A stretch of 64,000 nucleotides of DNA from Paragorgia papillata (lineage: Eukaryota > Cnidaria > Anthozoa > Scleralcyonacea > Coralliidae), in the NCBI GenBank assembly GCA_035771165.1, contig JAWNZC010000091.1, forward strand, positions 2,429,501-2,493,500, written 5' to 3'. The position numbers and the translations under genes were made by a program. Below, one piece after another: positions 47,122-57,009 of the stretch (its first letter is position 1; every line of letters starts with the position of its first letter). The notes beneath the pieces are model-generated. The model was not told where the DNA came from. It saw nothing but the letters and a program-made list of their open reading frames with translations, and made no database searches.

Positions 47122-50019
47122 TCAGAATAAGTAATTTATTTCCCTTTTAAACTCATGAAACGAGGTCATATTCCTTACATGCTCAGGCAGATTATTCCAT
47201 AGTTCAGCCCCGCTATAGCTAAAACTTCTTTTTAAATAATCTGTACGTGGCAAGGGTAATGCGAGTCGCCTTTCAGAATTTCTTAAGGAATAAACTGTGC
47301 TCCGAGGAATAAACATATCTTGCATGTATTTCGGGGCCTGGTTGTTTAGAGACTTAAACATTATTGTAGCCTTTTGTTTTTTACGACGAGTAGCAAGCGT
47401 GTCCCAATGCTACGTATTTAGAAGCACACTTGAGCTAATCTCGTAACCAGTTTTCATAATCACTCTGGCAGCACGGTTTTGTAATTTTTGCAGTTTATCA
47501 CTAAATTGATTACATATGCCATCCCATACAGGACTACAGTAATCAAAATATGGTAAAATTAATGCATTATAAATTTGAACTGCAGTATTTGTGGAGATAA
47601 ACGATCTTACTCGTTTAAGGGCACCAACACCTGAGGAAACTTTCTTACACATTTCGTCAATATGATTTGACCAAGAGAGTCGTTCATCAATAGTAAGTCC
47701 CAATGATTTGGTGTGACCAACTCTCTCAATCCTTTTACTTTCGATTTCAATGTGAATTTGATTATTTTCCTCTGTGCGAAGCCTCTGCCTTGAGCCTATA
47801 ACCATAAACTCAGTTTTTACTATATTTAAGCTTAGTTTGTTTGCTTTCAGCCAACAGTTAAGATTGTGTAATTCCGAGTTTATTTCAGTCTCAAATTGAC
47901 CTAAGCTACCAACAGAGAGGCTTATATTTGTGTCATCTGCAAATAAATTAGCTGAGGCCTTACAGAGGCAGTTCGGCAGATCATTGATGTAAATCAAAAA
48001 AAGCAGAGGGCCAATAATGCTGCCTTGAGGTACCCCACAGCTAATTTCTCTAGCATTAGACAAACAACCATTTACACTACATTTTTGGCTCCGGTTGCTT
48101 AAATACGAATTAAACCACCTGAGGGCATCTATATCGACTCCATAGTTTGCAAGTTTACGAAGTAGAATTTCGTGGTCAATAGTATCAAAGGCCTTCTTTA
48201 AGTAAATGAAAATAACTCCATTAAGAAGGCCCCTGTCTATATTAACTGACCAGTTATTAGTGGCTTCAAGTAATGCTGTAAGTGTGCTATGGAGTGATCG
48301 GAAACCTGATTGACAGTTAGTTAAAAGTTTGTTTCTATCAAGGTAATCATAAAACTGGTCATATATTATTTTCTCAAATATTTTCGAGACAATTGGTAGA
48401 ATCGAAATTGGTCTGTAATTATTAACACCTGATTTTATGCCTTTTTTAAAGACCGGTGTCACTCTAGCAAGTTTCCACTCATTTGGGTAAAGTCCCATAG
48501 TGATTGATTGTTCAAATATTCCACAAAGTGAGGGTCCGACTATGCCGGCAGCCATCTTTAAAAGTTTGCATGGAATCCTATCAAGACCCGATGCTTTTTT
48601 TTCATTAAGTTTACTCAATAATCTGCAGACTGCACTCACAGAAGGAGTTATAAAACTAAAGGTTTTATCGGTCGGTTCAAGATATAATTCAGGCTCAACA
48701 TCAATTGGCGGTATTTGCTGAGCTAAATTTGGACCTATATTCGTGAAATATTCATTAAACGTCTCAACCATTGTAGTAGGAGAATTAATAATTTGGTCTC
48801 CAAGTTTAATTTGAGAGATATTTTGTAATTTGCTACATTTACGAGAATTCAGCTCATTAATGAGTTTCCAAGTTTTGCGAGGATTAGTTTTACTAGCTTC
48901 TAGATTTTCTGTAAAATACCGTTGTTTAGCCGCTCTAATTGCATTGTTTGTTTGATTTCTCGCATATTTGTATTGTTGCCATGACAATGCATCATTCTTG
49001 GATACTGCCTGCTTTTTAAGATAATCTCGTTTGTGCATTTTTCTCATTAATTCATTTGTAATCCATGGTGAGTTCTTTTTGCCAACACGTTTGCTCTTAT
49101 ATGGTGCATATTAATCAATACTTTCCATAATCATTTTTTTCCAGAGGTTCCACATATCGTCCGGATTTGTTTGAATACGGACATCATCCCATGATTTCTG
49201 TGATAAATCACAAAGGAATCCGTCCTTATTAAAATTTTTATAAATACGAGTTTGAATAATACGCGTGGCTCCTTGTTCATAATGGGTTTTACGAGTCGCA
49301 TAGATCATTGAATGGTCACTAATACCAAGATGTAGAACCCCTGAGTTAATTATTTTTTGAGGTGAGTTTGTCACACACAAATCAATCAACGTTTGCGAAT
49401 TAAGAGTAACTCGTGTTGGTTCGGTAATCAATTGACTTAGCCCATAAAGATCAAATAAACTCTTTAGATTAGAGGCATTGGATGAAATTTCTGTAGGTAG
49501 CAAATCACAATTAATGTCCCCAAGCAGATGACACTCTATACCCTCAGCGTCAATCTTGTCAATTAATTTCTCAAATGCGTTAAAAATATTTACTGGAGAG
49601 CTCGGAGGTCTATACCAAGTGCTGACCAGAAATGATTTAGAGCGTGGTTTGGTAATTTCAATACTCAGACACTCTAATAACGTGTCGTCTAAATCGTGCC
49701 GAATGTGATAATTTAAATTAGAACGTATATATAAACATACGCCACCGCCATTTCTTCCATTTACATTACGATCTTTTCTCACGACTTCGAAACCTGGCAG
49801 GTATATTTCATTATCATGAATAGTTGAATCTAATTTTGTTTCATTTATTGCAAGAATGTCCATTTTAGAAGTGTTCATAAATACCCTAAGCTCATCAATG
49901 TGAGCTAATAAACTATTAATATTTAAACATGCCAATACTAAACCACGACCCGTTATATTAGAGTCTAAATTAATTGACTTACCCTCTGAACTAGACTTGC
50001 AAGGAGTTTCCTGGAGCAC
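47122..50019 (-). pseudogene. LINE-B endonuclease-reverse transcriptase (ORF2)
   Basis: A single frame from 50019 to 47122 interrupted by only two in-frame stops, TAA at 49111 and TAG at 47410. The AP-endonuclease runs 49930-49290: LACLNINSLL, AINETKLD, WYRPPSS, HLLGDINCDLL, ISDHSMIYA. RT runs from about 48620: KKASGLDRIPCKLLK, CQSGFRSLHSTL, GVPQGSIIGPLLFLIYIND and FADDTNISLS. In motif A the catalytic Asp is Tyr (FIYLKKAFDTIDH), a single GAC-to-TAC change. The C-terminal part contains SYSGAELWNNLPEHVR, conserved in CR1-type RT proteins. Enzyme activity would be lost from the motif A change alone. Confidence 0.9.
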
Positions 50020-50049
50020 AGTTTTATCGGATATCCAGTCGGCAATAGC

Positions 50050-50706
50050 CTAGTGTTTTCTCAAATAATTTATAAAGTTACGAGCCATTTGTGTTGTCCC
50101 TTGTTTGTTCAAATGTAAACCACTTCGGTTTAAATGTCGATCGGCTGAAATACTACTGTGATCTATGTATCCCCAGTTGTTCTGAGTACAGAATTGTTTT
50201 AGAATCTTATTAACATCAATAATTTTTCTGGGTAGAGATTCGTTATCTGATCTATTTAATAAACTAGATATAGCAACCTTCGCTGATGATTTATCTTCTA
50301 CCATTCGAGCCAAATCAACTATTTCCTCAGCGCAGGATCTGGCTGAATTATGTTCACTTAGGCTGTTTGTCCCGACGTGAATAATTATTTCATCAGGCTT
50401 CTTACGCATTAGTGGCTTAGTGTGATCTCGTAAGTCTAAGGTAGTACAACCAGGAAAACATGATACTTTGATTGTATCTTTACCTGATAGTCTTCTACCT
50501 TGGAGATTTTTAAGGATCGAATCTCCAGCTATGTAAATTTCCTTTTTCTTGGATTGATGAGAGGCCTTGCGTCTTTCCTTACCAGTTGGTGACTCTTCGT
50601 TTGTCGGGCTTCCGTGATCTGGTCTCCCCCTTGAACGGTAGCGGTTTTGTTTAGTCGTTTGGGTTGACTGTTCGACTATGGCGACGCTTTGATCAGCTAG
50701 GCTCAC
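50050..50706 (-). CDS. LINE-B SGNH hydrolase / esterase-like domain
   Basis: A 218-residue frame beginning with a basic linker (RYRSRGRPDHGS). The SGNH hydrolase blocks follow: IAGDSILKNLQGR (block I, catalytic Ser in GDS), IIHVGTNSLSE (block III, Asn) and HLNRSGLHLNKQG near the C terminus (block V, His). Esterase domains of this type are known in ORF1 of CR1-group LINEs. The frame overlaps the upstream helical frame by 14 nt, so it was probably the C-terminal part of one ORF1 protein. It looks catalytically complete. Confidence 0.8.
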   Translation of the reverse strand: MSLADQSVAIVEQSTQTTKQNRYRSRGRPDHGSPTNEESPTGKERRKASHQSKKKEIYIAGDSILKNLQGRRLSGKDTIKVSCFPGCTTLDLRDHTKPLMRKKPDEIIIHVGTNSLSEHNSARSCAEEIVDLARMVEDKSSAKVAISSLLNRSDNESLPRKIIDVNKILKQFCTQNNWGYIDHSSISADRHLNRSGLHLNKQGTTQMARNFINYLRKH

Positions 50707-51642
50707 TGTCTTCGACGCTTAGTACGGCGAATCTATTGTTGGATAAAACGCTGGGATTCTGCAACTGAGCAGGACTTCCTGGTTGGTTACGGTTGACATT
50801 TTCTTCATTTCGCTTCTCTTCATCATTCTCGATTTCATTAGCGTTAATAGTATTTGTGTTATCCGACTGTAAGATCTTAATGGCCGTGATCAAACTCTTC
50901 TTTTCATTCTCTGCATCTTTTACTTTAGTATTAAGATCAGACATGATGTAAGATATATTGTTGTTTCGGTCACGCAGCTCATCATTTTCTTTTTTTTAAT
51001 TTAGAGATCTCTTTGCGTAGATCGCTAACAAGATCTTCAGTCGCAGGGCAACGGTGTTTCTCATTTCTGATCTTAGTTATTTCGGTTGACAGGACGTCAA
51101 CTTTGGCAATAATAAACTCTTCGAACGATTTCAATTTACTTTTGAATTCATTGAGTGTCGAATCACAAGGTGGGGCCGTTTTTACTCCCAAGAGAGTGGT
51201 GGTGGTATCACTCACAATGTCGGAGAGTAACGTGGCATCGTCGGTATTGGTGGGTCGCGTACTCAAAGGAGCAGTGGTATTTGAGTTCATTTGCAATTCA
51301 TTATCATCCTGCCTTGTTAGATTTAATATAGCTTTCTTGAGTTTTTTCGTTCTCAATAATGGATACCAATTTGTCTTTCATTTCATCGGCCTTTACTCCT
51401 TTGATGGTTAATGTACCATTTGTGGAGTACCAGCGGATGGATAAATCTTCGCTCTCGTATAGTTTTGATCCCCCGCCAGGTGAAGTCCACTTCGCATGAG
51501 GTAGTTTCAATTCGTCAATGAGGCTACAAAGACCTTCGAAATCTCCGTGCCATTTCAGGCTTCCTTTCTCCGAGATGGCTAATACTTCCCCAAACGATAT
51601 AGGTATGTCGATGTCTAAGTTAGATGGGTTAACATCTAACAT
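50693..51642 (-). pseudogene. LINE-B ORF1 middle: unknown domain and coiled coil
   Basis: 51642-51304 encodes a 112-residue domain I do not recognise (contains KWTSPGGGSKLY and IRWYSTNGTLTIKG). A frame change near 51340 leads into 51356-50982, ending in Lys/Glu-rich coiled-coil sequence (LRKEISKLKKRK). A further shift leads into 50944-50693, another helical, Asn/Glu-rich segment (NTKVKDAENEKKSL). Coiled coils are typical of LINE ORF1 multimerisation. Two or more frame breaks indicate decay. Confidence 0.65.
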
Positions 51643-51850
51643 CTAGGCATATAGAAGATTCAGTGTGGATCTCGTAGTCTTGAAGGGTTTGGCTATCTTC
51701 GAGATGTTTACCATCGAAGGTGAGTCGTTGTTGATCGAACGGAATTCCTTCTATATCTTGAACATTCTTCTTTAGGTTAACAATCGTGTCTTGAGGTTCA
51801 ATTTCGAGAGTCAAAATCTTATCCTTTACACTCTTTAAAAATACTTTCAT
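51629..51850 (-). CDS. Ubiquitin-like domain at the start of LINE-B ORF1
   Basis: A 73-residue frame starting 76 bp from the LINE 5' end. It aligns with ubiquitin along its whole length: MKVFLKSVKDKILTLEIEP at the N terminus, GIPFDQQRLTFDGKHLED in the middle, then QTLQDYEIHTESSICLDV. It ends in VRC instead of the C-terminal LRLRGG, so no conjugation or cleavage diglycine is present. The next frame overlaps it by 14 nt through ATGTTAGATGTTAA, so the two parts could be joined by frameshifting or re-initiation, or were once fused. Its position at the LINE 5' end indicates it belongs to the element. The role is unknown. Confidence 0.8.
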   Translation of the reverse strand: MKVFLKSVKDKILTLEIEPQDTIVNLKKNVQDIEGIPFDQQRLTFDGKHLEDSQTLQDYEIHTESSICLDVRC

Positions 51851-51989
51851 AATGAAATTATTGAAAAACGTCGGAGCTCACTGAAACACGTCCGTTCGCT
51901 ACCGAGATTGAATATTCATAATATCAATATTGGTAATATCAAGCACAAAATTAGTTTGCCACTAATCGGGCTCCGTAGGTCTTCGAGGT

Positions 51990-52147
51990 TGGGAAGTTCC
52001 AGATTGTAGTGGAGAAATACGGCTAAATTGCGTTGGTTGTACAGCAAGCGAGCAGTACTTGGCCAGTTGCAGGCATCGAGCATGGGCGAAACACGATTGT
52101 TTGCACTTCTTAGATGCCGCGGTGTCCTATGTAATAGCGGAACAGGT
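51990..52147 (+). pseudogene. Partial SRCR exon, copy C
   Basis: The 3' half of an SRCR exon: SEQYLASC, WAKHDC and then LDA align with the intact exon at 29296-29380. A 2-nt insertion (GCCGCGGTG against GCCGGTG) shifts the frame before the last cysteine. The 5' half is missing at the foldback boundary. The donor and following intron match unit A. Confidence 0.75.
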
Positions 52148-53520
52148 AAATCAATTGCAAATTGCTTAGCTCAGTTTAGGAAAGCAATTGCTGAAAATAC
52201 GTAAATGCAACACCTAACGCGATTGTTCTGCAATCTGATCGGTTATTACTAAAATTGAAAAATTAAAGTGCCTATGAAACGAAAATTTTTATTGGATATT
52301 TTCACTAAGAAAGGATTAAAAGTTAGGTTTCTGGTGTTTTAATCTAATTGCGTACCCTTTTATTTAACAAAAATCGAAGTCAAACAATGCTCACTTTACG
52401 CGACAAAGTTCGCGCGGCCGGAAGTGTGTGCATATCCAGGCTGTGACGTAAATACCTTTGCACTTCACTTCAGCCGCATAGCATGCAAAGCAACAAAATG
52501 GCGGGATAATTAAAATAAAAACGCGGAGGTCAGTATTGTGTTGCCGGTGAGCCGAATAAAGTAAGTTGCATGAACACGTTGGACACACATTGTGTTTCAA
52601 TGCATAAGTTTCCAAAAGATGAAGCCAATCGAAAACAATGGACACGATTTGTGAGGATTCACAGACCAGATTTTGTGCCGAAGCCTAAGTCAGCTCTGTG
52701 TTCTCAACACTTTGAACCATCGTGCTTTACGCACAATGCTAGCTTGACTGCGTTGTTTAACCAGCCAAAAGAACAGCATGAAACGGAGAAGAAAAACTCT
52801 AAAACCACTGAAGCGAATTTTTTAGCGAGGGGATCGATTCCTTCGATTTTTGCGAAGTCAATACAAAAGGCACAACAGCTGGCAACCGACCGTGATAAAC
52901 GTGTGGTAAGTTGTGCTTGTTAATAATTTAATACGACTTATAAGCCGTATAAACTGTGGCGTACTGACGACTTACTACAAATTTCTTATAGTTTATACGA
53001 GAATTGAAGCAACCATATTTATCTCGAAACCATCTCAAAGAAAACAAGGAAAATACATTGCAAGAACAACCGAGTTCTGTTGGAATTCCAGAAATTAACA
53101 AGCCCTGTCTTATCAGTATCGTATAGCACTGTTTCTATCCCTACAACTGAAGTGAACTGTTCTGATTGTGTTAAATGAAGAGAAAACTCCACGGTGTTCA
53201 AAAGACTCGCAGCCGCTTGCGGAAAGAACTCGAGAGATACGTGAGTACACTTTATCTATCAAACATCATTGGCATTGCCAACCAACAAATTTTAATAAAG
53301 TATGAAATCACCCTTCAATCTTTTTCATTTCAACCATAAACTCTACCAACCATTACCAAGCCTTTTTCCAGAATAACTAAGTGCTTTCAATTTTTTTTTA
53401 TCTTTATGTCTTGTAAACAATGATTCCGTTTTTCTGTCCATAGTATATAATACATTTACCTTTTGTATGTTTTACATGTATAATTTAATTAGTAATACAA
53501 TACGTACTAGAATGATGTAT

Positions 53521-53942
53521 TTTATTTATTTATTTATTTATTTATTATTTATTTATTTATTTATTCATTTATTTGTTCATTTATTCGTTCATTTATTCGT
53601 TCATTTATTCGTTCATTTATTCGTTCATTTACTCGTTCATTTATTCGTTCATTTATTCGTTCATTTATTCGTTCATTTATTCGTTCATTTATTCGTTCAT
53701 TTATTCGTTCATTTATTCGTTCATTTATTCGTTCATTTATTCGTTCATTCATTCGTTCATTTATTCGTTCATTTATTCGTTCATTTATTCGTTCATTTAT
53801 TCGTTCATTTATTCATTCATTCGTTCGTTCATTCCTTCGTTCATTCGTTCGTTCGTTCGTTCGTTCGTTCGTTCGTTCGTTCGTTCGTTCGTTCGTTCGT
53901 TCGTTCGTTCGTTCGTTCGTTCGTTCGTTCGTTCGTTCATAA
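53521..53942. repeat. Compound (TTTA)n-(TTCATTTATTCG)n-(TTCG)n array
   Basis: A 420-bp array changes gradually from TTTA to a 12-bp unit to pure TTCG. The 172- and 127-codon frames over it are artefacts. Confidence 0.95.
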
Positions 53943-55082
53943 AAATTATGTTGTAGACTCTGCACAGTTGACTGTTCAACTTTAAAGAGTGTCCAAGATG
54001 AAAGCTCAGGGAATACCCTTAGTAAAATTACACTTGATTGTAATGTAATTCATTAATTCATGATATGCACGTGCACTGCCAATTGCCAATGGCGAAGTGA
54101 CAAAGTGAATTTTGATTGTGAAAGCATTCACGTTTTGAACCTATGCCACATTGTGCTTGTAGTTTTGTACCAAGGGTCAGCTGAAGGTCGCAATTGTCAA
54201 ATATTTTCTTCTTTTAAAATCCTTCTCCAAAATGAACTGGAAGTATTTTTGCCCGACGAATTGTCTTATACTTTGAAACCGGTAACAGCAATGCAATGGA
54301 GTTGGAGGGTGCAAAACGGTGCTTTTCTTTTCTGACTAATGCAGGCGTCAAAATACCTAGATTTGTTTCAGACCACCATCGAGGGATAGAAAAGTGGATA
54401 AGGAATAGCCGACCACTCATAAAACATTTTTTTTTATATTTGGCATGTTACCAGAAGTATTAGCGAGAAGTTACTTAAGGCTGTAGCTTAGAAAGTGGCT
54501 GCGGTATCATCAAGGACTGGGTAAATGGGACACGTAATCACCTATACTGGTGTGCCAATTCAACCGTTCTTGGCTTTGAAAACATGATAGAAGCAAAATG
54601 GAAATCATTTATGAAGCATGTAGCAAATAAGCACAAAGATTATGGGAATATTCTCCTCAATAATTGTTGCCATGATGAACTGGAACCACGTAAATGGATA
54701 AAAGTTGATATGTAAAATGTACATATATAATTTATGATCTACCTTAGTTATATGAAAGGTCTCGTGTGCACAACCCTTACTGTCAATTGTATGTTTACGA
54801 AATTTCAGGAACAAAAGCATATGACAAATTACACAAAACTGTAAACACCACCAGGATTGTTAATGACAAAAAGAAATTGTCTCCAGATGAGCAAACAAGT
54901 TGCTTAGAAGGTCTGCACTCAACACGTAACCACTGGCATCCTAAAATGTTCAGCTACTCGTGGATGGGAACAAATTGCAGGTAACAGAATTCTATAATAT
55001 TCTATCTTACAAAACCAAGAGACTTTCAGCAGAAGTTAACTCACTAAACAAGTATGTACTTACCTTGAGACTGAGTTAAAAT

Positions 55083-55444
55083 TGCACTCATTCACTCACT
55101 CACTCACTCACTCACTCACTCACTCACTCACTCACTCACTCACTCACTCACTCACTCACTCACTCACTCACTCACTCACTCACTCACTCACTCACTCACT
55201 CACTCACTCACTCACTCACTCACTCTCACTCACTCACTCACTCACTCACTCACTCACTCACTCACTCACTCACTCACTCACTCACTCACTCACTCACTCA
55301 CTCACTCACTCACTCACTCACTCACTCACTCACTCACTCACTCACTCACTCACTCACTCACTCACTCACTCACTCACTCACTCACTCACTCACTCACTCA
55401 CTCACTCACTCACTCACTCACTCACTCACTCACTCGCTCACTCA
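55083..55444. repeat. (CACT)n microsatellite, about 360 bp
   Basis: Nearly pure CACT repeats with one TCTC slip near 55225, in an intron of the THAP transposase. The Thr/His/Ser/Leu frame is an artefact. Confidence 0.95.
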
Positions 55445-56212
55445 TGCAGACACATCCAAGATAAAATTAAAGGAGAAGAAAAATTGCAAAAAGATAAAAT
55501 TGCAAGTCACATTTATTACTCTAATTTGCTTCCTTCACCCATAGGCATATTTTAGCGTGTTTACATTTTAATGAAAACTTTCAAAGGAAAACACAGAAAA
55601 CCAAGGATTGGCAAGGACTATGTGAACTAACATTTCCAAAATTTAAGTTGGGGGCTGAAGTTGTGAGAAATGTACCTGTTCAACCTACATATGGTGAGTT
55701 ATTTATGACAAAACTTTTCATGAAACGTTTTCAAGGTCTTAAAAATACATTAATGCAATTTGCTGCCTAACACACCTTTTATTTTAATCTGGCTACCAGA
55801 CTACTTCAGAAACGGGTTAAGCAAAACATATTTTTTGTCTGAAAACTGGAAGCAAACAATTGCATACTGCCCCAAACATACATGTATTGTATTCTTATCA
55901 GCCGGTGTTTATATTAAAACCATTGTACGTTTAATACAGTACAAACATGAGCTAAAATATTATCTTCCTCTAGATTATGTCAACAAACTCTTGTTCAGTG
56001 TTGAAAACTCAGTGCTTGATACTATAAGGACAAGATATCAGGAAAAGATTCCAAAGCCACTAAATAGTCAGTTTGAAAACAAACCTAGTAAGGATCCGAT
56101 GTAACTTTAGAAAGGATGAAGATAAGGAATCAGATGCAAAATGAAATATATCCCACTGGTAAAGTACTGTTAGTATTGCATTGCATTTTTCAGTCAATAA
56201 ACCACATCAATA

Positions 56213-56326
56213 TTAACTCATTCATGCCTATTAGGCAGCTTTGTATTTTATTGTGGCTAATGTCAGACAATTTTGTTAAACAGAGGGAAGCAGTCGGTTG
56301 AAGCCAACTTCAGCAGGAATTGGTTA
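56213..56326. repeat. Small TGGCTAAYGTCAGAC-type MITE
   Basis: Contains TGGCTAATGTCAGACAATTT, matching the paired units at 42.6-42.8 kb, with TTAACTC/GGTTAATT-like ends. Placed after the penultimate THAP exon. Confidence 0.5.
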
Positions 56327-57009
56327 ATTACATGTAACCAAACACTTTTATATTTTTAAAAAGGTTTTGAATATCATGATTCTGTATATATTTTTTTCAC
56401 TGGATGTATTAGTAATAATTACTGATTACCCTTTTTTCTTACATGTAGTTCAAGAACAAGATGCCTTGTGGATGGACTCAAGGAAACGAAATGCTGTACT
56501 GGAACATACTGGTCGAGTCAGCACAACAAAAAAAAAAGGAAGCTAGCAACTTGTAGGACATATGGGCACCCAAAAAAGGGCCATAAAAGGAAAAGATGTC
56601 AAGCGAAAAACTAAAAAAGGACTTTTCATATGTTCATGTTTGTTGTATATATATATAAAGCATATTTACTTCTTACAAATAAATGTCTTTGTTTTATCTT
56701 CTTTCATTTCCAGCTACATAGCCTTTTGAATTGCTAATGCTAAATGTTGTCCTAATGTTGTGGTATATGCATGCAGGTAGTGGCCGGGTAGTTTCCCAAC
56801 CCATGCTACCACACATCCACTTGATCAGTCATCTATATGCCACAGCTCGACAAAATCTGAAATAAATCGACAAAAACCGAATAAAAATATTGAAAATAAA
56901 AACTCTAGCTTTATGAGTGCTTATACAGTAACTTACTGTAAATAGATTAGATCATTAGTAGAAGTTTGGTAAACATATCATAGCTATTTTTATAGCAATG
57001 CGCCTCACC

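Larger units (their letters stand above)
46952..51926 (-). mobile_element. LINE-B: CR1-like non-LTR element with ubiquitin-like ORF1
   Basis: A 4975-bp minus-strand element ends 3' in an (ATGT)n microsatellite at 46952-46970. ATATT is duplicated at 46947-46951 and 51927-51931. The empty target is visible in the opposite arm of the host foldback (45275-45300). Coding order is ubiquitin-like, unknown domain, coiled coil, SGNH hydrolase, then endonuclease-RT. The layout resembles CR1/L2-group elements, whose ORF1 can carry an esterase domain; the ubiquitin-like part is unusual. Confidence 0.8.
52522..56614 (+). pseudogene. THAP-domain Kolobok-type transposase (decayed)
   Basis: Exon 1 (to 52905, donor GTAAGT) encodes a THAP zinc finger: CVAGEPNKVSC, VSMHKFPKDEANRKQW, ALCSQHFEPSCF, a C2CH DNA-binding fold. 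No in-frame ATG precedes it, so the start is unresolved. Later exons, in changing frames, carry family landmarks: SDHHRGIEKWIR (54380), IWHVTRSISEKLLKA (54440), KWKSFMKHVANKHKDYG (54600), LSPDEQTSCLEGLHSTRNHW (54870), CLHFNENFQRK (55565), IPKPLNSQFENKPSKD (56050) and a C-terminal CRTYGHPKKGHKRKRCQ (56550). Stops and frameshifts are frequent and two microsatellites expand introns. The protein would cut and paste the element in the nucleus; this copy is inactive. Confidence 0.8.

Noticed and set aside
53467..53985. 172-codon open frame with FVHLFVHL repeats
   Set aside because: Translation of a microsatellite on either strand; no gene features.
55082..55555. 157-codon open frame with THSL repeats
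   Set aside because: Translation of the (CACT)n array.
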